The notes: generated from the sequence alone by a model not told the origin. A stretch of 64,000 bases of DNA from Thermohalobaculum sp039816045 (GCA_039816045.1 JBCBYB010000017.1:26574-90573), one strand, 5' to 3'. Numbered from the stretch's first letter, positions 7,576 through 17,142 are shown. Program-made: numbers and translations.

Positions 7576-9754
7576 GGTCCGAGAACCGCCGCACCACCCG
7601 CTCCAACATCGCAGAGACCGGGTTGTCAAAACCGTTGCTCGGCAGGCTCCCGCAGAAGGTGATCGAGCCCGTGGAGAACACGGCCCCGCCGGCCGGCGTC
7701 TCGAAAAACACGATCTCGGCCCGGATCAGATCGATTGCCGGCTCTCCGGGCAGAGTGACCAGGTGGGTGAGCTGTTCTTCATGCACGAGGACAAAGTGAT
7801 CCGAGTGCCCCTCGGACCGCGCCAGGATCAAGGCATGGGCAGGCGTGCCGAGGCGCGTGTCGGCCCGATCGAGCTCAAACCCCGCCGCACCCCCGCCCGA
7901 GAGGCCAAAATCACCCAAAAGCTCTCCGGGCGCGGCCACACCGTCGAAGATCCACGCCACCCGACCGTCAAGCGCCTGCTCGGTGATGCGGTAATGCGCG
8001 CCTTCGAAAATGCCTTGGGCGGAGAAGCCAACGCCGGCGAGCGCTTGGGGCGCCCTGCCCTGGCGCCGCCACAGCCCGCCATAGGCTCCGTCGAAGGCGT
8101 TGAAGTACTCGCCCGGCTCCGAGGCCCAGGCGCGGATCCCCCCCTCGCCGCGGCGGATCTCGATGACCTCTGGCACCTCTGCGTGCCGCGCCACGCGCCA
8201 GTAGAAGCCGTTGCCCCCAAGATAGCAAAACCGCCCGCCGCCATTGCGATAGGCGGTGAGGGCATCCAGCGTCTCACCGGTGTGGTACTCGGGATGGGAG
8301 CAGGTCAGCACCGTGAGATAAGGCGCAATGAGGTCTACGCCCTCCTCGTCGAGATCGTGGTCGGTGACAACATCATAGGCGATGCCCTTCGCCTCCAGCC
8401 AGGCGATCAGATGCGTGTCCGCCGCGAAATGGCGCAGTCCCGAGCCGTGCGGGTCGTTCTGGTTCATGAAGCCCGGCCGCATGGTCATCATCGGACGCAG
8501 GGGCGAGGAATGGCAGATCCCCGACCCGTCCGAATGGGTGTTGTAGGTGGAGAAGCCGTATTCGGGATGATCGCCGGGGAAGTCTTCGTTCATCCCGATC
8601 TCGGCGGCCCTGTGACGGTAGCCTTCGTTGAAGTCCGGGCGGTCGAAATTGGTGTAGACCACATAGGTGAGGGTCGACATCAGCACGCAGACTTCCGCTG
8701 TCTTGGTTCCTTTGGGCGGGAGCACGAAGAACGGGATTGTGTCGACTGCGTCTCCGGCCGTCAGCCGCATGCCCCAAACACCGCTCGGAAGATCCGGCAC
8801 GGTCAGAGTGAAATCCGTCTCCCACCCGCAATCGGCAAGATCGGTGTCGTGGAAGTGGATGGCAGCATATTGCTCCGGTGCATGGCGCCAGCACATCTCC
8901 GACCCTGTCCACCGGCTCGATCGCATGGCCCGGGCGGGGAAATTGACGAGCGTAGCATCGAGGCCATGCGGTCCGGTGTCATGGGCCGTCAGCGTCGGAA
9001 CGCCGAGGCTGAAGTCCCAGGCCGCAAGTGGCGCGCCGGGATGCGCTGCGAGCGGGTCTTCGGGGCCGGCTCCTTGGCGGATGGCCGGCGCTTCGATCTT
9101 GCCGTTGAAGAGGCCCGCCATGCCCTGCGCACCGGGCCCCAGGGCCGCGATGTGCCAGCGCGCACCGAGCGGAACGGTGCCTGGCGCCATCGTATCACGG
9201 ACAATGACCGAGGGCACCGGCCCCATCGGTGGCGACACCGGCCCCTGCGCGATGGTGACCTCGCCGCTTGCGGGGTCGTGCGTGCCGCGAATACGGGCCC
9301 ACTGCCGCTCGGGAAGAGGCTCGCCGGTCGCGACGCGCACCGGCTCCGCTCCCGCGCGCGCGATTAGGATCATGGCCGCGCCCGTCGCATCGAGACCGAT
9401 GGCAACTCCGGCATTCGAATCGACTGTCGAGAGCGCAATCTGCTCCCCCTGACCCGGGCGCGTCGGCCAGACCACCGCTTCGAAGGCCAGCGGCCCTTCG
9501 GCGGTGACGCCTCCGGCCTCGACAACCGCGTAAGACCCCGGATGGCTGGCCTTCGGGCGCCCCTCGAAACGGTGGGTGAAAAGATCGCCCCGTTCCTCCT
9601 CAATACGGCCCGGACCCGCGGGATTGGGATCAGCACACACGATGCGCACGAGTTTGGCCTCTACCGGACCCGGCTCGGCGACCGAGATGCGGAACTCTAT
9701 GGACTCTCCAGGGCGTGCGGAGAGACGGTCGGTGTAGCCGGTCAAGGAAAGCAT
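7553..9754 (-). CDS. N,N-dimethylformamidase large-subunit-like protein
   Basis: The product is 733 aa from the ATG at 9754, which has a GAGGG ribosome site; the open frame extends upstream, but that part is antisense to the exporter gene. The N-terminal half is beta-rich with a LamG-like region. The C-terminal half carries the family's YVVYTNFDRPDF segment near residue 365 and a SHPEYHTGETLDALTAYRNG block near 484-503, followed by GGNGFYWR. Dimethylformamidase splits DMF into dimethylamine and formate. Its iron site in Paracoccus is known to use two Tyr and one Glu; the Tyr/Glu pair in HPEY is a candidate. No small subunit gene is adjacent, so the substrate may be another amide. Confidence 0.75.
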   Translation of the reverse strand: MLSLTGYTDRLSARPGESIEFRISVAEPGPVEAKLVRIVCADPNPAGPGRIEEERGDLFTHRFEGRPKASHPGSYAVVEAGGVTAEGPLAFEAVVWPTRPGQGEQIALSTVDSNAGVAIGLDATGAAMILIARAGAEPVRVATGEPLPERQWARIRGTHDPASGEVTIAQGPVSPPMGPVPSVIVRDTMAPGTVPLGARWHIAALGPGAQGMAGLFNGKIEAPAIRQGAGPEDPLAAHPGAPLAAWDFSLGVPTLTAHDTGPHGLDATLVNFPARAMRSSRWTGSEMCWRHAPEQYAAIHFHDTDLADCGWETDFTLTVPDLPSGVWGMRLTAGDAVDTIPFFVLPPKGTKTAEVCVLMSTLTYVVYTNFDRPDFNEGYRHRAAEIGMNEDFPGDHPEYGFSTYNTHSDGSGICHSSPLRPMMTMRPGFMNQNDPHGSGLRHFAADTHLIAWLEAKGIAYDVVTDHDLDEEGVDLIAPYLTVLTCSHPEYHTGETLDALTAYRNGGGRFCYLGGNGFYWRVARHAEVPEVIEIRRGEGGIRAWASEPGEYFNAFDGAYGGLWRRQGRAPQALAGVGFSAQGIFEGAHYRITEQALDGRVAWIFDGVAAPGELLGDFGLSGGGAAGFELDRADTRLGTPAHALILARSEGHSDHFVLVHEEQLTHLVTLPGEPAIDLIRAEIVFFETPAGGAVFSTGSITFCGSLPSNGFDNPVSAMLERVVRRFSDPTPFALP

Positions 9755-9824
9755 GGGCGGGCCCTCGGATTGCGTCGCGGTTTGCGATCTTCGGCGAGGC
9801 CTGCCCCTGCGGCAAGGGGGATGC

Positions 9825-10706
9825 GTGCAAGAAGCAGCGACAGGAACGCGCGGGCGGGATGCGGCGGTGATCCTGGTGATCGGCGTGCTATGGGGGCTGA
9901 ACTGGCCGCTGGTGAAGCTTCTGCTGGCCGAGTTCTCGCCCTGGACATTGCGCGGTATGGGACTGAGCCTGGCCGCCACCGGGCTTATGGTGGTCGCAGT
10001 CCTGAGCGGGCAGCGCCTCCGCCCGGCCGCAGCGGAGTGGCCTGCGCTCGTGCTGGCGGGGCTCTTCTCCGTCTTCGGTTTCAACCTGTTCACGGCGTTC
10101 GGGCAGATGGAAACCGAGACGTCCAAGGCCGCGATCATCGCCTTCACCATGCCCGTCTGGGCGGCGCTGTTCTCGGCCGCCTGGTTGGGCGAGCCGCTTG
10201 GGCGCCGCGTGCTCGCCTCGTTGGGACTTGGGATGAGCGCACTCGGGTTGTTGATCGCCGAGGATCCGAGCGGGCTGCTGAGCGCGCCAGCCGGGCCGCT
10301 TTTTATGCTCGGGGCCGCGGTGAGCTGGGCCATCGGGACGGTGATCCTGAAGCGCGCAGCCCCCAGCCTGGCGCCGCTGCCACGGGCGGCGTGGATGGTG
10401 GCGGTGTCGGCCCCTCCGGCAGTCTTCGGGGCACTGGTGTTCGAGGGACCGTGGACAGCGTTGCCCTCGGCATCCGGGGCGCTGCTGCTGGCGGCGCATG
10501 TGCTCGGACCGCTGGGGATCTGCTATGCGGGGTGGAGCGTCCTCGTCTCCCGGCTGCCGGTCGCAGCGGCGACGGTCGGCACACTGATCGTGCCGGTGGT
10601 CGGTGTGCTGTCAGCCGGCTGGCTGATCGGCGATGCGCTCGGGCCACTTCGGCTGGCAGCCCTGGCAGCGGTTGCGGGCGCAGTCGCAATGGCGCTCCGG
10701 CGTTAA
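9825..10706 (+). CDS. EamA/DMT-family transporter
   Basis: The product is 293 aa from a GTG at 9825 preceded by AAGGGGG; an in-frame ATG at 9753 would add a non-hydrophobic leader and sit on the start of the divergent gene. About ten membrane helices form the two EamA repeats. The first opens with VIGVLWGLNWPLVKLLLAEF. The second contains GAAVSWAIGTVILKRAAP near residues 165-180. EamA proteins usually export metabolites or amino acids. Lying between amide and hydantoin hydrolases, it may export a product or import a substrate of that pathway. Its stop codon shares a TTAA palindrome with the convergent hydantoinase stop. Confidence 0.88.
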   Translation: MQEAATGTRGRDAAVILVIGVLWGLNWPLVKLLLAEFSPWTLRGMGLSLAATGLMVVAVLSGQRLRPAAAEWPALVLAGLFSVFGFNLFTAFGQMETETSKAAIIAFTMPVWAALFSAAWLGEPLGRRVLASLGLGMSALGLLIAEDPSGLLSAPAGPLFMLGAAVSWAIGTVILKRAAPSLAPLPRAAWMVAVSAPPAVFGALVFEGPWTALPSASGALLLAAHVLGPLGICYAGWSVLVSRLPVAAATVGTLIVPVVGVLSAGWLIGDALGPLRLAALAAVAGAVAMALRR

Positions 10707-12169
10707 CGGAGATCGGCACCGAAATTGCGGGCCGGATCAAACTCGGGCGAGAGCCGCCCTGTGGGTTCGGCGGCGGGCCCGGCTTTGCGCGCCAGAAACT
10801 GCCCCATGCCGGGCGCGGCGGCCTCGGTCAACGCACCATCCTCAACCAAAACGTGCCCGCGCGAAAGCACGGTCACCGGCCAGCCGCGCACCGTGCGTCC
10901 GGCATAGGGCGTGTAGCCAGTGCGGTCTTCGACCATCGCATCCGAAAGGGTCACGGTCCGCTCCGGATCCCAAATCGCCAAGTCGGCGTCCTGGCCGATG
11001 GCGATGGAGCCCTTTCGGTCGTGCAGTCCGTAGAGCCAAGCGGCCTCCGTTGCCGTCGTCCAGATGAACGAGCCGAGCCCTCCGCGGCCCCCATGCACCA
11101 TGGCATCGAAGAGAAGCGGCAGGCGCCAGTGAAGCCCCGGCAAGCCGTTGGGGATCTCCTTGAAGGAGGGGTCCTGGCCCGCCGCCAGCTTTCCGGTCTC
11201 GTCATAGGCGAAAGGCGCATGGTCCGAACTGACAGTTTGCAGATCGCCGAGCGCGAGTGCCCGCCAGAGCGCCTCTTGATCCGCCGTCGTGCGGGGAGGG
11301 GGCGAGCAGCAAAACTTCGCGCCCTCCGACCCAGGCCGGTCGAGATCATCCGCGGTCAAAAACAGGTATTGCGGGCAGGTCTCCCCCCAAACCTTGACGC
11401 CTCGGCCACGAGCCTCGCGGATCACCGCCGCCCCCTCTGCGGTCGAGACGTGGAAGATCATCACCGGCTGGTCCAAAAACTCAGCCATTGCAATGAGGCG
11501 CTGGAACGCCTCCGCCTCGGAACAGCGCGGATGCGAGACCGCATGATAGCGCGGAGTGCGATATCCCCGTGCGATAAGTCGCTGCGATATCCATGCGATA
11601 AGTGCGTTATTCTCGGCATGGGCACAGACCAGCGCGCCAAGCTCCCGCGCCTTGGCCAGGACATCCAGCACCTGCGCGTCGTCGAGCTGCATCGCGGGAT
11701 AGGTCATGAAGATCTTAATGGAGGCATGCCCCGCCTCGACCAGCGGCGGAAGGTCCTGCTCCAGGGTCTCGGGCGTCGGGTCCGCAAGGATCAAGTGCAG
11801 CGCGTAGTCGATCACCGCGCCTTTCGCCGCCAGCGCATGATACTCCCGCGCAACCTCCGAGATCCGCATCCCCCGGTGCTGGCAGGCGAACGGGATCACC
11901 GTGGTCGTGCCGCCGAGCGCCGCCGAGCGCGTCGCACTCTCCCAGGTGTCGGCATTGGTGAGCCCATTGGCCGAGAGCTGCTCGATATGGCAGTGCGTGT
12001 CGACCCCGCCTGGCAACACCAAATGCCCTGAGGCATCGATCACCCGCTCCGCCTCCAAGCCGTCGCCGAGGGCCGCGATCCGCCCGTCCCGAATACCGAG
12101 ATCGGCGTCCATGGTGTCGGTCGCGGTCACAAGGGTTCCGCCGCGGATCACGAGGTCGAGGGGCTGCAT
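10703..12169 (-). CDS. hydA: Dihydropyrimidinase/D-hydantoinase-like amidohydrolase
   Basis: The product is 488 aa from an ATG at 12169 with an AAAGGATC ribosome site. It is a cyclic-amide hydrolase of the TIM-barrel amidohydrolase superfamily. Visible metal-site elements are the HxH in GGVDTHCHIEQ (about residues 58-60), the carbamylated Lys in ASIKIFMTYP (about 151), the His in IFHVSTAEG (about 239) and the Asp in SSDHAPF (about 314). It opens 5- or 6-membered ureide rings. It faces a racemase gene that starts 58 nt away on the other strand, the classic hydantoinase/racemase pairing. A dihydropyrimidinase role in pyrimidine breakdown is the alternative. Confidence 0.92.
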   Translation of the reverse strand: MQPLDLVIRGGTLVTATDTMDADLGIRDGRIAALGDGLEAERVIDASGHLVLPGGVDTHCHIEQLSANGLTNADTWESATRSAALGGTTTVIPFACQHRGMRISEVAREYHALAAKGAVIDYALHLILADPTPETLEQDLPPLVEAGHASIKIFMTYPAMQLDDAQVLDVLAKARELGALVCAHAENNALIAWISQRLIARGYRTPRYHAVSHPRCSEAEAFQRLIAMAEFLDQPVMIFHVSTAEGAAVIREARGRGVKVWGETCPQYLFLTADDLDRPGSEGAKFCCSPPPRTTADQEALWRALALGDLQTVSSDHAPFAYDETGKLAAGQDPSFKEIPNGLPGLHWRLPLLFDAMVHGGRGGLGSFIWTTATEAAWLYGLHDRKGSIAIGQDADLAIWDPERTVTLSDAMVEDRTGYTPYAGRTVRGWPVTVLSRGHVLVEDGALTEAAAPGMGQFLARKAGPAAEPTGRLSPEFDPARNFGADLR

Positions 12170-12226
12170 GCTTGATCCTTTGCGCAGGTCGCGGGAGGAT
12201 GACCCCGCAGCAGGGAGCCTAGCCAC

Positions 12227-12877
12227 ATGACCGCAGACCCACAACGCATCGTCGTGATCAATCCAAACTCGAACGGGCAAGTGACCGCCGGGATCGATGC
12301 GGCGCTGGAGGGGTTTCGCCTGGGCCCAGAGATTGTGTGCGAGACGCTGGCCGAGGGTCCCTTCGGCATTGAGAGCCAGCGCGATGCCGACGCCGTCAGC
12401 CTGCCGCTCGCGGACCGCGTGGCAAAGGAAGATGCCACCGCTTGGGTGATCGCCTGCTATTCCGATCCCGGGCTGCACGTCTGCCGGGAGGCCACGACCG
12501 CCCCGGTCTTCGGCATTGCCGAGTGTGCGGTGCTGACCGCGCTCGCCCGGGCAGACCGGTTCGGGGTGCTCGCGGTCAAGGCACGCTCGATCCCGCGGCA
12601 CATCCGCTATCTGCGCCAGATGGGGCTGGTGGACCGGTTGGCAGGCGAACGCCCGCTCGAGATGTCGGTGGCGGAGACGGCCTCCGGCGAAGGGACGCTT
12701 GCGCGGATGATCGCCATCGGGACGGAGCTTCGCGACCAGGACGGCGCGGGCGCCATCGTGATGGGATGCGCGGGGATGGCGCGCCATCGCCACCCGCTGG
12801 AGCAGGCCCTCGGCGTGCCGGTGATCGACCCCTGTCAAGCGGCGGTTGCCATGGCGCTCGGCGCGCTGCTCGGCTGA
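12227..12877 (+). CDS. Aspartate/glutamate/hydantoin racemase-family protein
   Basis: The product is 216 aa. It begins with the family's IVVINPNSNGQVTAGID segment. It keeps the two catalytic cysteines, in ACYSDPGL near residue 77 and GCAGMARH near residue 182, which deprotonate and reprotonate the substrate from opposite faces. Hydantoin racemases convert the enantiomer of 5-substituted hydantoins that the hydantoinase does not attack. The divergent arrangement with hydA supports that role over amino-acid racemisation. The stop is 4 nt from the convergent response-regulator gene. Confidence 0.88.
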   Translation: MTADPQRIVVINPNSNGQVTAGIDAALEGFRLGPEIVCETLAEGPFGIESQRDADAVSLPLADRVAKEDATAWVIACYSDPGLHVCREATTAPVFGIAECAVLTALARADRFGVLAVKARSIPRHIRYLRQMGLVDRLAGERPLEMSVAETASGEGTLARMIAIGTELRDQDGAGAIVMGCAGMARHRHPLEQALGVPVIDPCQAAVAMALGALLG

Positions 12878-12880
12878 GGG

Positions 12881-13801
12881 CTAGTCCTCCAGGGCCCGGA
12901 TCGCAATCGCGACCGCGGCTGTGCGGTTCTCGACCCCGAGCTTGGTGTAGATCTGCTCGAGATGCTTGGTCACCGTGCGGGGACTGAGATCGAGGATCGA
13001 GGCGATGTCCCGGTTCGCCTTTCCGTCGGCCAGCCAGGACAGGACCTCCCCCTCGCGGGGTGTGACGCCAAGCTGGCGGCTGAGCTGGTCTCCGGGCGGT
13101 TCTCTGCGCATCGGGGCGACGCGGACAAGGTGGCTCTGCTTCTCGGTACGCGCGAGATAGGCGAGTTCGGCGCCTGCCCCGCCGGGACGGTCCAACGTGA
13201 AGGGCCGCAACTCTGAGAGCCGCTGCGCCGCCGACCGCTCCAGCCAATCCGCAAGGCCATGGCGCGTTGAAACCGGGGTCGCGGGGCCGGCAACAAGGCC
13301 ATCGACCAGCGCCTCGGCACGGGGCGAGGCCCATTGCACCTCTGCCTCGGGGCTGAGCGCGAGCACCGCGCGGCCCGCCATGTCGAGCGCCGTGCGCGCC
13401 TCGGCAACGATCCGGGCATTGGCGGCGTGGACGGCGATCCGGGCGATCAGCGCCTCGCAGTCCACAGGCTTGGTTACATAGTCGACCCCGCCGGCCGAGA
13501 GCCCACGCACGATATCCGCACTCTCCGAGAGCCCGGTCATGAAGATCACCGGCGTGGCGGCAAAGCGGGGGTCCTGCTTTATCCGACGGCAGGTCTCGAA
13601 CCCGTCGATCCCGGGCATCAACGCATCGAGGAGCACCAGATCCGGAGCCACCCGGTCGAGCAGGCCGATCGCGGTCTCCCCGTCGCGGGCCACCAGAACC
13701 GTGAGCCCCGCGGTCTCCAACGCCTCGGTGAGCATACCCAGCGTCTCCGGGCTGTCGTCGACCAGCAGTACGATGTCGCGGGCAGGGGCCATGGTGCTCA
13801 T
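12881..13801 (-). CDS. Two-component response regulator, REC plus LuxR-type HTH
   Basis: The product is 306 aa. An N-terminal receiver domain (about residues 10-125) has the acidic pocket LVDDSPE, the phospho-acceptor Asp in DLVLLDALMPG near residue 57 and the switch Lys in YVTKPVD. A middle ~110-residue segment of PAS-like size follows. The C-terminus is a GerE/LuxR helix-turn-helix (LTPREGEVLSWLADGKANRD onwards). It starts inside the stop of the upstream sensor kinase (ATGA, 4-nt overlap), making it the obvious partner. Its target is probably the amide transport operon that begins divergently at 17411. Confidence 0.93.
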   Translation of the reverse strand: MSTMAPARDIVLLVDDSPETLGMLTEALETAGLTVLVARDGETAIGLLDRVAPDLVLLDALMPGIDGFETCRRIKQDPRFAATPVIFMTGLSESADIVRGLSAGGVDYVTKPVDCEALIARIAVHAANARIVAEARTALDMAGRAVLALSPEAEVQWASPRAEALVDGLVAGPATPVSTRHGLADWLERSAAQRLSELRPFTLDRPGGAGAELAYLARTEKQSHLVRVAPMRREPPGDQLSRQLGVTPREGEVLSWLADGKANRDIASILDLSPRTVTKHLEQIYTKLGVENRTAAVAIAIRALED

Positions 13802-16800
13802 GTCGCCACCTCGCCGGCACCGGCGAACTGACCGAGCCCCCCAAAATCATAGGCCGTGAGAAGCGCGCGCCCCTCCGCAACAAACGGACCCCAGCGCGGA
13901 TCGGCTGCCTCCAGCGCGTCGAGCGCCGCCGCCACCCCAGCCGCATGGTTGATCCCAATGGCGGCCCGCAACGGACCGAGTGCCGAGGCCGGCGGACGGC
14001 GAATGCCAGGGACCGTGGCCGCCGGCACCTCCTCGCTCCAGACCAGACCGAGATGCCGCCCGATCCGGTCGAGCAAGTCATCGATGCGGATGGGCTTGGT
14101 CACGAAGTCGTCGTGGAGCGTTGCGCCTCCCCCCTCCAGCCGCTTGTCGAAGGCATGGGCGGACACCATGAAAACGGGTGCGGTGACGCCCAAATCGTGC
14201 CGAAGCCGCGACAGCAGCGTCCAGCCGTCAACGCCCGGCATCGCGACGTCAAGCAGGATGAGATCGGGCGCAAACCCCGCCAGCACGGCCTCTGCCGCCT
14301 CCCCGGTCTCGGCAAAGGCCAGGCGAAAACCGAGCGGGCGCAGGATATCGGCCACCAGGCTGCGGTGCTCGGCATTGTCGTCGATCACGAGGATCTGCTT
14401 GCGGGCCCCCTCATAGCTGCGGATCGGACGGCGGATGTCGCGCGCAGTCTCCCGATGACTGCGCCCGCGCGGCAGCATCAGCCGGACGCGGAACGTGCTG
14501 CCCTCACCGGGCGTGCTGTCGAGGGTGAGTTCTCCGCCGAGCATCTCGGTCAGAAGCTTGGTGATGGTCAGGCCGAGCCCCGTGCCGGGCACCGGCGCCC
14601 GGGGGTCCTCGATCCGCTCAAAAGGCTGGAAGATCCGCTCTCGCTCGACCCCGGGGATGCCGCGACCGGTGTCGGATACGGTGAACGTCGCCGTCTCGCT
14701 GGCATAGGCAACCTCGAAGCGCACCCGACCCTCGTCGGTATAGCGCACGGCGTTCGCCAGCAGGTTCATCAGGATCTGGCGCAGACGCTTCTCGTCGCCA
14801 TGAACGATGTCAGGCAGCCGCTCGGGCAGCGCAACCTCGAACTCCAGCCGCTTTTCACGCGCCTGCATGTGGAAGACCGCCGCAATGTGCTCGAGGCACT
14901 CCCGCAGGCGGATCTCATCGCGATAAACCTCGAGACGGCCCGCTTCGATCCGACTGATGTCGAGGAGCCCCTCGATCAGACCGCCCAAGTGCTCGGCCGA
15001 GCGGCGGATCACCTCGACCCCGGCACGGCGGTGTTTCGGAACCGTGGGATCGCCCTCCATCAGCTGCGCATAGCCGAGGATCGCGTTCAGCGGCGTCCGG
15101 AGTTCGTGGCTGATGCCGACCACATAGCGGCTCTTGGCCTCGTTCGCGGCCTCGGCATCCTCCTTGGCCTTTTGCAGCTCCGCATCCGTGCGCTCATGGG
15201 CGGCGATCTCCGCCACCAACCGTTCGGTCTGGCGCTCGCCCTCCCGCAGCGCGCGCACCCGGCTCTCTACCGCCAAGACATGCAGCCAGGCCCCGACACC
15301 GACCACAAGCGCGAGCATGGTGAAGGTCATCAGGAGCCCGCGCTCCAGGATCGCAGCGCCATCGGGATGGGTGAGCGAGACCTGCTGGTGGATCAGCAGC
15401 ATTGCCGCGCCGATGACCACCAGGAAGCTGGCCCAGATGCCGAGATAGAGACCATACCGGGACTGCCAGGTCGGCCAGCCTTCCCCGCCGAAGCCCAGAC
15501 GCCGTCGAAGCCAACGCAAGGGACCCGTGATCGCCGTCTCGGGCGGTTTGCAGCGGTCCCCGCAATTGGCGTCCAGCGTGCAGCAAAGCGAGCAGATCGT
15601 CGCCTGATGGAACGGGCAATCGACCATATCCTCGGCGTCGAAGCTGTGCTCACACAGAGAGCAGGCGCCGGCGCTCAGGTTGGGATCAGGGATGCGGGCG
15701 AGGTAGTAGCGCCCCCCCGTGGCCCAGGCGATCAGGGGGGCGGCGACAAGCGCGGTGCCGAGTGCAATGAAGGACGACATCGCCTGGCCGAGCGCCCCGA
15801 ACGCGCCGAGATAGGCCGCGAACGACACCATCACAGCCAGGGTCATGGCGCCAGTGCCGACCGGATTGATGTCGTAGAGATAGCCGCGGCGGAACTCGAT
15901 CCGCTTCGGGCTGAGGCCAAGCGGCTTGTTGATCACGAGATCGGCGACCAGTGCGCCCACCCAGGCCACCGCCACATGGGCATAGAGCCCCAGCGTGTTC
16001 TCCAATGCGCCGAACACGCCGAACTCCATCAGCATCAGCGCGATCAGCACGTTGAACACCAGCCACACCACGCGGCCCGGATGGCTGTGGGTCAGCCGCG
16101 AGAAGAAGTTCGACCAGGCGATCGAACCGGCATAGGCGTTCGTCACGTTGATCTTGAGCTGGCAGATGATGACGAAAAGGCCGGTGACGGTGAGGGCCAC
16201 CATCTCCCAAGGCAGTGCGCTCGAGAACGCCGCGAGATACATCTGCGTCGGCTCGACCGCGTGTTCGGCCGCCACCCCTGCCCCGAGCGCCAGCACCGCA
16301 AGGAACGACCCCGCGAGCATCTTGAGCGTGCCGATCACCGCCCAGCCAGGTCCCGCCGCGATCAGTGCCGCCCACCATTTGAGGCGCTCGCGCGGGGTCT
16401 TCGGCTCGGGCAGAAAGCGCAGGAAGTCCACCTGCTCGCCGATCTGCGCGGCCAGCGAGAACACCACGCCCGACGCAACAGCGAACAGCAGCAGGTCGAG
16501 CTCGCCATCGCCGAGGCGCCCTTCATGGCTGAGCCAGGGACCAAGGCTCGTCGCCGAGACCAACAGGAACAAAAACGGCAGGATCTGCAGCGCGAGCCAG
16601 ATCGGCTGGGTCCATTTCTGGAAGGCACCGATGCGCGTGAACCCATGGGTCACTAGCGGGATCACCACCAGCGCGTTCAGCAGATAGCCGATCTCCAACG
16701 GGATGCCGAAACAGAGCTCCAGCGCCAGTGACAGGATCGCCGCCTCGAGCGCGAAGAAGATGAAGGTGAAGGAGGCATAGATCAGCGAGGTGATGGTGGA

Positions 16801-17142
16801 CCCGAGATAGCCGAACCCCGCGCCGCGCGTCAGCAGATCGATATCCACCCCCGCCGTCGCCGCATAGTAACTGATCGGAAGCGCCGTCAGGAACAACAGC
16901 AGCCCGACCACCAGGATCGCTGCCACCGCGTTCTCCACCCCGTAGGACAGCGTGAGGGCTCCGCCGATCGCTTCGAGCGCAAGAAACGAGATCGACCCGA
17001 TCGCGGTGTTGGCCACGCGACCGGCAGACCACTTCCGCGCCCGCCGCGCCGTGAAGCGCAGGGCGAAGTCCTCCATCGTCTCGTTGGCAACCCACTGGTT
17101 GTAGGTCCGCCGATTTGCCCCCGGGATTTCCAACCGATCCAT
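13798..17142 (-). CDS. Hybrid sensor histidine kinase fused to an NCS1-type permease domain
   Basis: The product is 1114 aa. Residues 1-480 look like an NCS1 (purine/cytosine/hydantoin) permease with about twelve helices, starting IPGANRRTYNQWVANETMED. Residues ~493-533 form a Cys-rich module (CSLCEHSF, DCPFHQ, ICSLCC, CGDRC) suited to metal binding. Two more helices (about 562-615) and a coiled linker precede HisKA (H-box VVGISHELRTPLNAILGYAQ near 677), an HATPase domain (DTGRGIP, GTGLGLTI) and a receiver with Asp in LILLDVAMPG near 965. It probably senses a transported nitrogenous ligand. It overlaps the regulator gene by 4 nt and is divergent from the amide ABC operon. Confidence 0.93.
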   Translation of the reverse strand: MDRLEIPGANRRTYNQWVANETMEDFALRFTARRARKWSAGRVANTAIGSISFLALEAIGGALTLSYGVENAVAAILVVGLLLFLTALPISYYAATAGVDIDLLTRGAGFGYLGSTITSLIYASFTFIFFALEAAILSLALELCFGIPLEIGYLLNALVVIPLVTHGFTRIGAFQKWTQPIWLALQILPFLFLLVSATSLGPWLSHEGRLGDGELDLLLFAVASGVVFSLAAQIGEQVDFLRFLPEPKTPRERLKWWAALIAAGPGWAVIGTLKMLAGSFLAVLALGAGVAAEHAVEPTQMYLAAFSSALPWEMVALTVTGLFVIICQLKINVTNAYAGSIAWSNFFSRLTHSHPGRVVWLVFNVLIALMLMEFGVFGALENTLGLYAHVAVAWVGALVADLVINKPLGLSPKRIEFRRGYLYDINPVGTGAMTLAVMVSFAAYLGAFGALGQAMSSFIALGTALVAAPLIAWATGGRYYLARIPDPNLSAGACSLCEHSFDAEDMVDCPFHQATICSLCCTLDANCGDRCKPPETAITGPLRWLRRRLGFGGEGWPTWQSRYGLYLGIWASFLVVIGAAMLLIHQQVSLTHPDGAAILERGLLMTFTMLALVVGVGAWLHVLAVESRVRALREGERQTERLVAEIAAHERTDAELQKAKEDAEAANEAKSRYVVGISHELRTPLNAILGYAQLMEGDPTVPKHRRAGVEVIRRSAEHLGGLIEGLLDISRIEAGRLEVYRDEIRLRECLEHIAAVFHMQAREKRLEFEVALPERLPDIVHGDEKRLRQILMNLLANAVRYTDEGRVRFEVAYASETATFTVSDTGRGIPGVERERIFQPFERIEDPRAPVPGTGLGLTITKLLTEMLGGELTLDSTPGEGSTFRVRLMLPRGRSHRETARDIRRPIRSYEGARKQILVIDDNAEHRSLVADILRPLGFRLAFAETGEAAEAVLAGFAPDLILLDVAMPGVDGWTLLSRLRHDLGVTAPVFMVSAHAFDKRLEGGGATLHDDFVTKPIRIDDLLDRIGRHLGLVWSEEVPAATVPGIRRPPASALGPLRAAIGINHAAGVAAALDALEAADPRWGPFVAEGRALLTAYDFGGLGQFAGAGEVAT

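Noticed and set aside
9755..10333. N-terminal extension of the dimethylformamidase-like frame
   Set aside because: The extra 193 codons are antisense to the EamA gene and low in complexity. The ATG at 9754 has a ribosome site and starts a normal beta-rich domain.
9542..12031. Plus-strand open frame of 829 codons across the amidase-like, EamA and hydantoinase genes
   Set aside because: It crosses three well-supported genes in other frames and shows only biased composition.
13945..16656. Long plus-strand open frame of 903 codons opposite the permease-kinase gene
   Set aside because: It is the antisense of a gene with complete kinase motifs. It is Arg/His/Pro-rich with no domain, as expected for a shadow frame in GC-rich DNA.
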